From Spirochaetales bacterium (lineage in GTDB: Bacteria > Spirochaetota > Spirochaetia > SZUA-6 > RPPD01): DNA of 62,423 nucleotides. The translations under genes were made by a program, and so were the position numbers. The notes beneath the pieces were generated by a model, which was not told the origin of the DNA, made no database searches, and was given only the letters and a program-made list of their open reading frames with translations. The stretch spans positions 1 to 62,423 of the forward strand of contig JAFGJO010000051.1 of NCBI GenBank assembly GCA_016929065.1, given 5' to 3'. Every line of letters begins with the position of its first letter. The first letter of the stretch is position 1. Shown here one piece after another: positions 50,328-59,547 of this stretch.

Positions 50328-51383
50328 CTATTGAAATTTTTTCACCCGGATCGGCTGTTTTTCCTCATCCCCGATTGTTACAATAATGTAGGCATTTTCA
50401 TCGGCGATATATGGAACAGAATATTTGCCTCCCATCCGTTCCTGATCTGAAAGCACAATCTTTTTTCCGGCAGTCTCCAATTCTACTTTAAACGGCGTTG
50501 GTGTACCGTAATCGGGAATTGTCGCAGCAAAAACACCGAACACCATCCCGGCAGGGACCGGGTTCGGCGGGACCATTTCCAGTACCAGTAATTTTCCAGG
50601 CTGGACTTTCGTCCCTGACGAGATATTCTGGGCAACAATCGTTCCAGGTTCTCCCTTTGCGTCAGCTCTCACGGTAAATACAAAGCTCATCGAGGATGAG
50701 CTGATTTCGTTTAAAACGACATCATAACTTTTTCCCGCATAATCACCCACTGTAAAGCTTCGGCCGGTCAATCCCTTGCTGACTGTAAACTCCAGCGACA
50801 CCGTTCTGTTCCCGATTTCAGTACCCGCAGGCGGGTACTGTGCCACGATAGTGCCAATAGGTGCGGAATGCGTCACAAAATTGACCGGATTTGATATTTC
50901 CAGAAGATTCGACAGCCCGGATCTCACCGAGATGAGTTCCTTGACATCGTCAAGTTTTCTTCCGATATAATTATCGATTTTATCCGGCCTGGCGCCGAGA
51001 CTCACCCACAGCTTGACAACACGTCCAATCCGGACCTTCTCCTGTTTTTCAGGGTCCTGTTTGAATACGATATCCTTGTTCTCCGTAATCCCCGTATATT
51101 CAAAATTAATGTACGGATTGAGTTTTTTTGTCTGTAAAATCACAATCGAATCCTGGAAGTTCTGTCCGACAAAATCGGGAACAACGGTTTCATCGAGAGT
51201 CTGAACGAAGGCAAGAAATACCACAATTGCAAGAAAACCGGTAAAAATAATAAATCCGATAAAAATGTAGACAAAATTCTTGAAATTTCTCAGGGATGAA
51301 TTGTCATCGGGATTAGGAAGGATTTTACGGAAAAATTCCCCGACCTTCTCAAAAATATTTCTCAATACTTCCAGGATCTGCAT
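50328..51383 (-). CDS. Membrane-anchored PASTA-domain protein without kinase
   Basis: A 351-residue protein with a short cytoplasmic N terminus, one transmembrane helix (about 38-60) and three PASTA domains: about 70-135 (VVPDFVGQNFQDSIVILQ opening), 136-206 and 207-275. PASTA domains bind peptidoglycan fragments. It follows fmt with a one-base overlap (TAATG) and AGGAGG, so it is the third gene of a def-fmt-PASTA operon. There is no kinase domain; a separate Ser/Thr kinase lies 4.5 kb away. Confidence 0.92.
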   Translation of the reverse strand: MQILEVLRNIFEKVGEFFRKILPNPDDNSSLRNFKNFVYIFIGFIIFTGFLAIVVFLAFVQTLDETVVPDFVGQNFQDSIVILQTKKLNPYINFEYTGITENKDIVFKQDPEKQEKVRIGRVVKLWVSLGARPDKIDNYIGRKLDDVKELISVRSGLSNLLEISNPVNFVTHSAPIGTIVAQYPPAGTEIGNRTVSLEFTVSKGLTGRSFTVGDYAGKSYDVVLNEISSSSMSFVFTVRADAKGEPGTIVAQNISSGTKVQPGKLLVLEMVPPNPVPAGMVFGVFAATIPDYGTPTPFKVELETAGKKIVLSDQERMGGKYSVPYIADENAYIIVTIGDEEKQPIRVKKFQ

Positions 51384-52324
51384 TAATATCCTCCTAATAG
51401 ATATCCCAGTATTTCTTTATTGCCGTTCACAAATTCTTTAAAGCCCAACGCCTTTTTAAATTCCAGCTGGAGTTCCTGTACAGCAAGAATACCATTTATA
51501 GTGTGTATCAGAATTCCGTAGTCTTTGTCTACACCTTCTACTGTTCCCGCAGGCAACCTGTTCTTCGCGTTCCCGGACGGATAGACCACTGACTTTCTGA
51601 AAAACAGCCTTTTTCCCATAAATCGGGCAGATACTCCCGGCCAGGGTGTATAAGCGCGAATCATCCGTTCAATCAAGGCTGCGTCTTCATTCCAGGAAAT
51701 GTCCCCGTCGTTTTTTTGAATCAGGCTGCAGAAAGAAGCCTCTGAATCATTTTGCGGTATTTCCTTGAGCGTATGTTTATCAATCGCCCCGATCACCTCT
51801 GGGAGCATTTTCCCGCCAATTTCGGCAAGGAGTAAAGAAAGGCTTGCAGCAGTCTCGTCACCCTGTAACAGATATTCGCTTTGAGCCAGAATTGAACCTG
51901 AATCCATTTTCAAAGCAAGCCGCTGAACAGTCACTCCGGTACGGCTGTCTCCGGCCAGAATGGCTGCATTTACAGGAGAAGGCCCTCTGTATTTTGGAAG
52001 CAGTGAGGGATGCACATTTATCCCGCCAAGGGGAAACAGATCAAGAAAATTCTGCCTGAATATTTTGCCGTAGGCCGTGCACACCAGCAGTTCAGGTTGA
52101 AGGCTCCCTATATGTTCCCGTACTTTTTCGGTAAGTTTTTCCGGCTGAATAATATGCAGATTATGATCTATCGCCGCCTGTTTGACAGCAGAAAAACCGG
52201 TGTGCCTGCCCCGTCCCATTTGTCTGTCAGGAGCAGTGAGGACTCCTGCTACGGGATATTTGTCAGCAATATGAAGCAAAGAGGGGACGGCAAATTCCGG
52301 AGTTCCGGCAAACAGTATTCTCAT
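51383..52324 (-). CDS. fmt: Methionyl-tRNA formyltransferase
   Basis: Fmt formylates initiator Met-tRNA. The 313-residue protein has FAGTPEFAVPSL at the N terminus and the catalytic segment NVHPSLLPKYRG (Asn103, His105) followed by AGDSRTGVTV with the catalytic Asp nearby. Length and domains are normal. It starts 22 bp after def. Confidence 0.96.
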   Translation of the reverse strand: MRILFAGTPEFAVPSLLHIADKYPVAGVLTAPDRQMGRGRHTGFSAVKQAAIDHNLHIIQPEKLTEKVREHIGSLQPELLVCTAYGKIFRQNFLDLFPLGGINVHPSLLPKYRGPSPVNAAILAGDSRTGVTVQRLALKMDSGSILAQSEYLLQGDETAASLSLLLAEIGGKMLPEVIGAIDKHTLKEIPQNDSEASFCSLIQKNDGDISWNEDAALIERMIRAYTPWPGVSARFMGKRLFFRKSVVYPSGNAKNRLPAGTVEGVDKDYGILIHTINGILAVQELQLEFKKALGFKEFVNGNKEILGYLLGGY

Positions 52325-52346
52325 GTGATAGTGTATTGCACCTTAT

Positions 52347-52829
52347 TTATAAAAACGATTTCAATATCTGGTTTTTCCTGCGTTCACTGATATGATCAAT
52401 AAAAAGGACTCCGTTTAAATGGTCCAGTTCATGCAGAATCACTCTGGCGAGCATATCCTCTGCCGAACAGGTAAACGGCCTCCCCTTTTCATTAAACGCC
52501 TGAATGGTAACCGCTTCCGGACGAATCACCTCTGCATATTTTTGCGGGATCGACAAACACCCCTCTTCAAGGGTGACCTCTTCAACAGAGGTGTATACAA
52601 GTTCCGGATTGATAAAAACACGCCGGGTATCCTGCGGAACATCTGTAATAAACACCCGTATCAGCTGGCCAACCTGGACTCCGGCAAGGCCGATTCCATT
52701 TCCCCTGTGCATGGTCTCAAACATATTTTCAACCAGGTCATGCAGATATCCGTTAAATTCAGCTATCTCGGCAGAGCAATCCCTGAGTCTTTCATCTCCG
52801 ACCGTTATTATCTTTAATGCATCAACCAT
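52347..52829 (-). CDS. def: Peptide deformylase
   Basis: Def removes the formyl group from new proteins. All three motifs are present: GIGLAGVQVG (45-54), EGCLS (89-93, metal Cys91) and HELDH (133-137). The 160-residue length is normal for a bacterial deformylase. First gene of the def-fmt-PASTA operon. Confidence 0.96.
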   Translation of the reverse strand: MVDALKIITVGDERLRDCSAEIAEFNGYLHDLVENMFETMHRGNGIGLAGVQVGQLIRVFITDVPQDTRRVFINPELVYTSVEEVTLEEGCLSIPQKYAEVIRPEAVTIQAFNEKGRPFTCSAEDMLARVILHELDHLNGVLFIDHISERRKNQILKSFL

Positions 52830-53071
52830 ACTCTTTTATCCTGTTATATACTCGTTCGATGACACGAAAACGCATCGTCTCAATACATTCCCATTACATA
52901 GATATTAATAAAACTATCTCTCCCTGTCAAACAAATGGTGTGCTTTATTGTGAATCTTTCTTGTAATACTTACGTTCATATACGATACTGTTATTGAGAA
53001 ATAAAAATTAAAAATGTGCTTTCCATAGAAAACAGGATGAATTGAATAGTTTATTTATAAAAGGAGGTTTT

Positions 53072-53464
53072 ATGAGCGATAATATTCAGATTCCGCCGAA
53101 TGTCTCGCTGGAGGTCATTAAAGGCGATGATATGGGAAAAAGCTTCACGATTAATGAAAAGACGATGACTATCGGGCGTTCAAATATCTGCGATATCCAG
53201 CTGCATGACGGGTATATATCCAACAAACATTGCCAGATTGTTTTCAGGGGCGGGCATTTTACCATTATTGATCTGGGCAGCCTCAATAAAACAAAAGTGA
53301 ACGGGTCCAAATATGTGCAGAAAAACCTCCTGAACGAGGACATTATCCGGATCGGAAAAACAGAACTTCAGTTTTTATGGTCCGAGATTGATGAATCGAC
53401 AATCAATCAGGATGAAGATATTCTGGTTCCAGAAACAGATTCAGCCATGGAATCAGACGAATAA
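53072..53464 (+). CDS. Stand-alone FHA-domain protein
   Basis: A 130-residue cytoplasmic protein with one FHA domain, about 13-105. Phosphothreonine-binding residues are conserved: GRS (35-37), SxxH (Ser50, His53) and the Asn/Gly pair near 78-79. AAAAGGAGG precedes the ATG at 53072. The acidic tail is short. It lies beside a kinase/VWA/FHA cluster on the opposite strand and is a likely reader of its phosphorylation. Confidence 0.9.
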   Translation: MSDNIQIPPNVSLEVIKGDDMGKSFTINEKTMTIGRSNICDIQLHDGYISNKHCQIVFRGGHFTIIDLGSLNKTKVNGSKYVQKNLLNEDIIRIGKTELQFLWSEIDESTINQDEDILVPETDSAMESDE

Positions 53465-53505
53465 AAAAAAGGATGCCTGGGAAAATTCCGGGCATCCTGT
53501 TATTT
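53463..53505. terminator. Bidirectional terminator
   Basis: GGATGCCTGG and CCGGGCATCC form a ten-pair stem (one GT) at 53471-53497, with A8 on the left and a T-rich run on the right. It serves both the FHA gene and the converging VWA-FHA gene. Confidence 0.88.
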
Positions 53506-53530
53506 TTCAATTACTGACCAGTTTGAACAG

Positions 53531-54973
53531 CTAACTCTTTCGCTTTCTGCCCCGAGATTTGACTTTACGGGTAAGGGTAACACCGATTCCCCCGTCAAAC
53601 ACGATGGTCGATTCACCTACTGTGATGACATCTCCGGAACGCAGTTTTTTCGAGGTCACCTTCTGGTTATTCACCGTGATTGGACTGCCTGAACTCATGA
53701 CGGTGTATTCATTTCCCGTTCTGACAACCTTTACTTCTTTTTTCCCGATCGTCGGATCATCCGCAATGGTCACATCTGCTGCAGCTGATGCACTGATGGT
53801 GACCTCATGCTTGTTCTCCAGAATGGTGACCGGACTCATCCGCTTTGTTTTACCCGCAACGGTCAATACATCGAGGGAAGCTCCTTCCTGTCTGCTGTCA
53901 AATCTCAGACGCGCGAGTAATAACAACAACAGGAGTGCCAGCGGAATCATCAGAAAAATCCAGAACGCAAAATCCTTCTGGGGCAGCCCGAACAGTGTTG
54001 CAGAAAAATAATTTCTGTCTGCTTCATAATTTTTATTGCTGCTGTTGACCACAACTTTGAGATTTTTGACATTCGCCGGGATCATCGTTGCCTGATAGGT
54101 CAGCAGATATTCTGCCAGAACTCGGTCGCGTATTTCAGAATACAGATCTGCCAGCTGGTTCAGATTCTGCACCTCGTAGGCAACTCCTCCTGTTTCTCCG
54201 GAAATCCGCCTCAGATCCGGATTATTCCGCCCTTCAACGATGCCGATTGAAAATACAGATATTCCCTCGCTTGCCGCATACTGCAATGCTTTGTCAAGCC
54301 CCTGCCGGGTTTTAAACTGGGGATGTTCTGCGCCGGAAAACGCTTCGTTCCTGCCGTCGGTAAGAAGAATAATAACCTTGCGTCCTTTTGCTTCCTTGAA
54401 CCGGTCACAGGAATAGTACAGTGATTCATACAGTTCGGTATATCCCTGTCCTTTTCCCGGTTTTTCAATGTTCTCCAGGGCTTTGACAATTTGTGCTTTG
54501 TCGTTTGTTGAGGCAACTTCTTCCCCAATTTTGATATTGAAGGAAATAAGTGAAAGCCGGTCAGCCGGATTTTTTATCTTTCGAAGCAGATCCTTGATTG
54601 CCTCTTTGGCAAAATAAATCCGCTGCTGGCGTTCGACATCAGTTTCACGGCCGCCGATATCCTCATACATGCTTCCGGAATTATCCAGAAGAAAAAGAAT
54701 GCTGATCCCTTCATTGATGTTCGCACCCTGCCGGAATGACAGAATTTCCCGCTCAACAAGTTCTGTTCCCGGAATCCCTTCATAGACAGAAACCTGTTCC
54801 TGTTTTATTGTCGTAACAGGATTATTATAGCTGTCTGTCACACTCACCCACACCTTGATTGTCTGGTCAGCCAGAACTGTCGTATTATTAATCTGCGATA
54901 TAATGACATTCTCGGAAAATCCGTTCAGAACGGCAATGACGCAGAACAATGCTGTAAACAATATTTTTTTCAT
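53531..54973 (-). CDS. Secreted VWA protein with cytoplasmic FHA domain
   Basis: A 480-residue protein with a signal peptide (about 1-20), a VWA domain (about 90-275) with intact MIDAS DNSGS (97-101), one transmembrane helix (about 333-352) and a C-terminal FHA-like domain (about 385-465, with SITVNNQKVTSKKLRSGDVITVG as its second half). The extracellular VWA and intracellular FHA on either side of one helix suggest a transmembrane signal or scaffold. AGGGAGGGG precedes the ATG. It is the last gene of the kinase operon. Confidence 0.88.
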   Translation of the reverse strand: MKKILFTALFCVIAVLNGFSENVIISQINNTTVLADQTIKVWVSVTDSYNNPVTTIKQEQVSVYEGIPGTELVEREILSFRQGANINEGISILFLLDNSGSMYEDIGGRETDVERQQRIYFAKEAIKDLLRKIKNPADRLSLISFNIKIGEEVASTNDKAQIVKALENIEKPGKGQGYTELYESLYYSCDRFKEAKGRKVIILLTDGRNEAFSGAEHPQFKTRQGLDKALQYAASEGISVFSIGIVEGRNNPDLRRISGETGGVAYEVQNLNQLADLYSEIRDRVLAEYLLTYQATMIPANVKNLKVVVNSSNKNYEADRNYFSATLFGLPQKDFAFWIFLMIPLALLLLLLLARLRFDSRQEGASLDVLTVAGKTKRMSPVTILENKHEVTISASAAADVTIADDPTIGKKEVKVVRTGNEYTVMSSGSPITVNNQKVTSKKLRSGDVITVGESTIVFDGGIGVTLTRKVKSRGRKRKS

Positions 54974-54983
54974 GTTCCCCTCC

Positions 54984-55877
54984 CTACTTTACCTTGAACA
55001 GACATTGTGCATCGCCAAGACGCACGACGTCGCCATCCTGCAGGGCTGCTTCATTAATCCGCTTGTCATTGACAAATGTGCCCGCAACAGATTTCTGGTC
55101 GATCAGCAGGATATTTTTCTTCTTTCGCTTGATGACTGCGTGATCATTTGCCACACCCCGGTACCCGGAGAGATCCAGATCTGCATCATCTTTGCCCCCC
55201 AGCGTCACCGTACTTTGTGTCAGGAGTATTTCCTTTCCTTTTTGTATGCCGTTCAGCACATACAGGGAAGCACGTGCCAGTCTGTTTTCGATAATCCCGT
55301 AAAACAATCCGATAAAAAGCCCCAAAATAACCAGGCCGATTAACCGGGCAAACATGACATTTTCGGCAAAAAAGAGAAGACTGTATTCAAACAGCAATCC
55401 ACCGAGAAACCCTCCAATGAGCCCGCCGAAAATACCCGACCGCATTTTTGTAAAAGACCGTGAACGCACTCCTTCGACGATGCCGAGGAATATACCAAGA
55501 GCAGCCCACCCGATTGCTTTTGCAAGGGGATAGCCAATACTTTTCATGCTGGCATTTGAATAAAATACCGCATTGCCAATCAGCAATCCTGCCGCCTGGC
55601 CCGCGATAAATCCAAGCACTCCGCCGATTGCTCCAATGATCAGGCCTGTTATGGCTCCGGAGATTATTTTTCTTGTATTGTGGCTGGTAAGCCCTTCGTG
55701 ACACCCGATGATTAATCCAAGACATACCCCGACCGAGCCGCCAAGCATGATACTGTATAAAAAGAGTGTGAACATGTTTTCCTGAAAATATACTATGAGT
55801 TCTGCAACCGGCCAGACAAACAGGCCTGCAATGATCCCGATAGCACAAAAAAACAACAGCCGTACTGTTAATGACAT
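54984..55877 (-). CDS. Multi-pass membrane protein with C-terminal FHA domain
   Basis: A 297-residue protein. Residues 1-210 are Gly-rich transmembrane helices (about six), with repeated GxxxG-like motifs such as GGSVGVCLGLIIGCHEG and GIFGGLIGGFLGGLL. The last 80 residues are an FHA domain (VTLGGKDDADLDLSG near 222-236, then HAVIKRKKKN and SVAGTFVNDKRI). Located between the kinase gene and the VWA-FHA gene in one operon. AAGGAGG precedes the ATG. Function unknown. Confidence 0.85.
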   Translation of the reverse strand: MSLTVRLLFFCAIGIIAGLFVWPVAELIVYFQENMFTLFLYSIMLGGSVGVCLGLIIGCHEGLTSHNTRKIISGAITGLIIGAIGGVLGFIAGQAAGLLIGNAVFYSNASMKSIGYPLAKAIGWAALGIFLGIVEGVRSRSFTKMRSGIFGGLIGGFLGGLLFEYSLLFFAENVMFARLIGLVILGLFIGLFYGIIENRLARASLYVLNGIQKGKEILLTQSTVTLGGKDDADLDLSGYRGVANDHAVIKRKKKNILLIDQKSVAGTFVNDKRINEAALQDGDVVRLGDAQCLFKVK

Positions 55878-55887
55878 TTTGTCCTCC

Positions 55888-57834
55888 TTATTGAACTATT
55901 CTAATTTGTTTTTTTCCTTCGTCATATTCGACGCTTATTCTGGTATCCTTCTCTGCCTGAATCCAGAACGTTTTGTTTGATGTTGTTTCATCATCCCTTT
56001 TGATCGTCAGGATATATTCGCCCGACTCAAGTGTGAAAGTTTTTCCCTTTTTCTCTGTGTTCCCGAATACGACAAATGCCTTGTCTTCCGGGCCGATAAA
56101 ATCACTGGCTTTATTGTCAATGAATATCTGCAGCCCGTCATGAGAACTGTTAAGAATCAGCTTTCCCGGCTTCCGCATGAGTTCTGCATATGCAGTCAAT
56201 GATTCCAATTCACGATTGATATATACCGAAATTTCACGAGTGAAATATCCATCAACAACATACCGGAACTGACAGTCGAGATTCACCGGGAGCTGCCCTT
56301 CAGCGTATTTCCAGTCAACCCATGAACCGTATGGTTTGTAAAATATTTTGACATCCGCGTTCAAAGACCGTTTTGTCGTACGGTCAACAACCCGATGCGT
56401 CACTGGTATTTTCCGGTATGGATCAACAGGATATTTAATTTCGATAACCTTGCGTTTATCCGGGTAGTCAGGATTCTGTTTTTGAATCACGATTGGAGCC
56501 AGTGTAAACGCATTCAGATATTTTTTATCCTCAACAGTCAATGAGAGATCATATTTCCCTTCCGGAAGAAACAGAACGCCGGATGACAATGCACTTTGTT
56601 CTTCTGCGTCTGCTCCGCTTCCATTCATAAAAGGAATTCTGACAACCCGATGAGACAGATTATATGATTGTGTTTTTTGTCTGTCTTCTTTTTTTTCCGC
56701 TTTTGGATTGTTATAGGTGAGTTTCATTTCGGTAAACACTATCAACGGATTTTTATAGTAATCTTTGGGAATAATCACCCGCACTTCAAGTGCGCCGACG
56801 GATCTCCCGAAGATAAAACTGTAAAATATCTCTGTCAGCTGGTCACCTAAAAAAACCACGCCAGTAAATACGATAACGAATACAGCCGCAGCAATGGCCA
56901 ATTTTACAATCGGGCGTTTCTTTTTTCTCGGGACCTTTTCGAACTGTCCGGGCTTCAAGGGGTCTTCACGAAGATATTTTTTCAGCCCTGCATGTACCTG
57001 ATCCTGATTTTTAAATTTGAAGAGATAATTATCAAGTTTATGGGTAAGCGTTTCCAGATCCTTGTAGCGCCGTCCGATTTTATGGTTCATTGTCTTTTTT
57101 ATGATTGTTTTGAAGAACCCCGGTATTTTCCCGGTATATTTCTGCGGCCGGGGATAAATGCCCCTGGTAATCCGGTGAATGGTATCTGCAGAAAAACCTC
57201 CTGGAAATGCTTTTTTTCCGGTAATCATCTGGTAAAAAAGCGCTCCAAGCGAATAGATATCAGACCGCTTGTCGACATGTTTCGCATCCTTGATTTGTTC
57301 AGGCGACATGTATGAAGGTGTTCCCATGACAATACCCGTTTTGGTGAGTTCTTCCTCTTCTTCGGTTTCTACCATGGCAATGCCAAAATCAAACAGCTTC
57401 ACTTCACCCGCATTTGATAGGAGCACATTATCGGGTTTTATATCACGATGAATGACACCCTTTGAATGTGCGTACTGTAATCCGCGGCATATTTCCCTAA
57501 GAATCAGGATTGCTGCGAGTGGGCTTATCTTTTTCTTTTTCTCGATCAAATCTTCAAGCGAAATACCGTCAATAAATTCCATCGCGATATAATATGACTG
57601 TCCATGCTTAAAGTGGTCATACACTGACACAATATTTTCATGCCGGAATCCCATCATCACCCTTGCTTCTCTTCTGAAACGGTCCGAGAGGCTTTTTTTT
57701 GACGAGATGCTCAGCCGCTTGATGATGATATCTTTCTTCAACGTCGGGTGAACCGCAAGATACACCTTGCCCATCCCCCCTTCGCCGATTACTTTTTTTA
57801 TTCTGTATTTGTCAATCATTTTATCTTTCGCCAT
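55888..57834 (-). CDS. Transmembrane Ser/Thr protein kinase (no PASTA domain)
   Basis: A 648-residue Hanks-type kinase. Catalytic core: glycine loop GEGGMGKV (17-24), Lys39, Glu56, HRDIKPDN (129-136, Asp131), DFG (149-151), activation segment GTPSYMSPEQ (171-180). A transmembrane helix is near 312-332, followed by a 310-residue external beta-rich domain of unknown fold. It lacks PASTA domains. Activation-loop Thr residues (TKTG) are candidate autophosphorylation sites. It starts 42 bp after the phosphatase gene and leads an FHA and VWA-FHA gene. Confidence 0.94.
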   Translation of the reverse strand: MAKDKMIDKYRIKKVIGEGGMGKVYLAVHPTLKKDIIIKRLSISSKKSLSDRFRREARVMMGFRHENIVSVYDHFKHGQSYYIAMEFIDGISLEDLIEKKKKISPLAAILILREICRGLQYAHSKGVIHRDIKPDNVLLSNAGEVKLFDFGIAMVETEEEEELTKTGIVMGTPSYMSPEQIKDAKHVDKRSDIYSLGALFYQMITGKKAFPGGFSADTIHRITRGIYPRPQKYTGKIPGFFKTIIKKTMNHKIGRRYKDLETLTHKLDNYLFKFKNQDQVHAGLKKYLREDPLKPGQFEKVPRKKKRPIVKLAIAAAVFVIVFTGVVFLGDQLTEIFYSFIFGRSVGALEVRVIIPKDYYKNPLIVFTEMKLTYNNPKAEKKEDRQKTQSYNLSHRVVRIPFMNGSGADAEEQSALSSGVLFLPEGKYDLSLTVEDKKYLNAFTLAPIVIQKQNPDYPDKRKVIEIKYPVDPYRKIPVTHRVVDRTTKRSLNADVKIFYKPYGSWVDWKYAEGQLPVNLDCQFRYVVDGYFTREISVYINRELESLTAYAELMRKPGKLILNSSHDGLQIFIDNKASDFIGPEDKAFVVFGNTEKKGKTFTLESGEYILTIKRDDETTSNKTFWIQAEKDTRISVEYDEGKKQIRIVQ

Positions 57835-57875
57835 GATTCATTCCTCATTATAATTTCCCGGTTTTTCAATGGATT

Positions 57876-58931
57876 TTATGTCAAATCCTCAAGTACAATG
57901 ACATTATTTTTAATATCCACAGGCTGATCAGGACTCAAATAGGCAACCTGAAACCGGCCCGGGTTGTGTATCTGCAGATATTTCCCTTCTGCACGCTCTT
58001 TGAATGCACCGGTGACAGGACGGTGTCCGCCAAAATATCTGGCATGATCCCATACCGTGTAGGGAAGATAGTGTTGGATCATTTCCAAGACACTCCCTTC
58101 GTCTGCAGCATCATTATCTGTCCATGTAAGCCCGTACACCACGTCTGCATTGGTGCGGTAGTTAATCACTTTTTCGCTCGGGAAAAACTTTTGGGGCTCT
58201 GAATGGGAAATAATAAAATTATTCCCGATTGCAAGCAGCGGCAGGTTTTTTTCCATAATTGCATACTTCTTTAAAAGTTTCGCACTATAAAACTTTTTCA
58301 TATAGTCAGCAACCATGGCACCTTCATATGCATATTTTCTGAACGGATAATTTCCGCTGCCATTTTCGTTTAAAATGTTTTCGTGATTTCCTTTCAGAAA
58401 ATGAAAATGATAGGGAAATGCCGCTTTTACTTCCCATACCATTTCCATGAGTCCCATGCTTTCACGCATCTCCTGGTCCATATGTGCATGTTTCCGGTAT
58501 TGATCCTGAAATTCCCCAAACGCAAGTTTCCAGCGTTTTGCCTGATGTCCTTCTGAATGAAATGCATCTCCGACACAGACGATCTGAATTTTCCCCGCAG
58601 CAAGCAATTCGAGTGTCGTGCCGTAACCGAATTTCGTTGAGAGCATTATACTCAAAAAGAAATCCATCCGCGCATGCAGGTCGGGAACAACAATTGTCGG
58701 AATATTTTTAATCAAAAAAATTATTCCGCCGGTATTGTCGTTTTTATCCCTGGGCCGCACACGGGGATCTTCGGTCTCAAATACCCTGTTGATTTCTTCA
58801 CAAATCATCAGATATGGATCATTTTTCGGAGGAAAAGGGCGCGAGAAAATCTCCTCCAGGCGCCCTTGTAATCCATCCGTATTTTTTCCATATAATGGTG
58901 TCAGTTTATTTCGTTGTGCATTGTCATCCAT
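57876..58931 (-). CDS. PPP-like metallophosphoesterase
   Basis: A 351-residue cytoplasmic calcineurin-like phosphoesterase. Metal motifs: DLHAR (Asp-x-His, about 78-82), GDAFHSEG (about 115-122), GNHEN (about 178-182), SHSEP (about 242-246) and GGHRPVTG near residue 315. The GDxxDR motif of eukaryotic PPPs is altered to GDAFHSE. It lies just upstream of the Ser/Thr kinase on the same strand, so it may be the matching phosphatase, by inference. Confidence 0.85.
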   Translation of the reverse strand: MDDNAQRNKLTPLYGKNTDGLQGRLEEIFSRPFPPKNDPYLMICEEINRVFETEDPRVRPRDKNDNTGGIIFLIKNIPTIVVPDLHARMDFFLSIMLSTKFGYGTTLELLAAGKIQIVCVGDAFHSEGHQAKRWKLAFGEFQDQYRKHAHMDQEMRESMGLMEMVWEVKAAFPYHFHFLKGNHENILNENGSGNYPFRKYAYEGAMVADYMKKFYSAKLLKKYAIMEKNLPLLAIGNNFIISHSEPQKFFPSEKVINYRTNADVVYGLTWTDNDAADEGSVLEMIQHYLPYTVWDHARYFGGHRPVTGAFKERAEGKYLQIHNPGRFQVAYLSPDQPVDIKNNVIVLEDLT

Positions 58932-58980
58932 TATGGTTTTTGTAAACAGTTAAAGGAAATAATGTATTTCCCCCGGTCGT

Positions 58981-59517
58981 TTATTCATCCTCCAGAACAG
59001 TTTTGTTTACCTCTATAAATTCCTCTTCAATCATCGTCGCGGCATCATAGATGGTCTGTTGCTGTTCCTCAGGAGACATATTGTCATCCTCGACAACTGC
59101 AATTTTATAGATCGGAGAAGTGCTTTTTACCGGCCCGCCGGAAAATGAAATAATATTGCCGACAGAAACATTACTTTGCAGTGTTGAACTTTCGCTCTCG
59201 GCACTGTCAGGAGCATTTGTCCGGTACCCGATGCTTGTGTACTTGACCGATCGTACCCCGTCGATTTTTGGCCCGATATTCACCAATGAGCCCGAATACG
59301 TAAGCGCCAGAGCGCCTTTTTCATCATCCTTCAAGAGTTCATCAACTTCTGTCATAGACATTTCACCGAGTTTTTCGGCAAAGACATCATTTTTTTCGAG
59401 CCATGCCTGTGCCACTTTCTCCAGTGCATCGACGTCGCTGTCCAGTTTCACTGACTGTGCAATACCTTTTACGTGATCCTGTAGATCCGCAGGAATTTTA
59501 TTAAAAAATTCACCCAT
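58981..59517 (-). CDS. Acidic hypothetical protein
   Basis: A 178-residue soluble, acidic protein. The N-terminal 60 residues are helical (FNKIPADLQDHVKGIAQSV), the middle is a beta region (YSGSLVNIGPKIDGVRSVKYTSIGYR, about 75-100), and the C terminus is a strongly acidic helix. AAGGAGG precedes the ATG. I do not recognise a family. It is 50 bp upstream of the phosphatase and could belong to the same transcript. Confidence 0.72.
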   Translation of the reverse strand: MGEFFNKIPADLQDHVKGIAQSVKLDSDVDALEKVAQAWLEKNDVFAEKLGEMSMTEVDELLKDDEKGALALTYSGSLVNIGPKIDGVRSVKYTSIGYRTNAPDSAESESSTLQSNVSVGNIISFSGGPVKSTSPIYKIAVVEDDNMSPEEQQQTIYDAATMIEEEFIEVNKTVLEDE

Positions 59518-59547
59518 GGTATTCCTCCTTACTTTTTTTTACATGGC

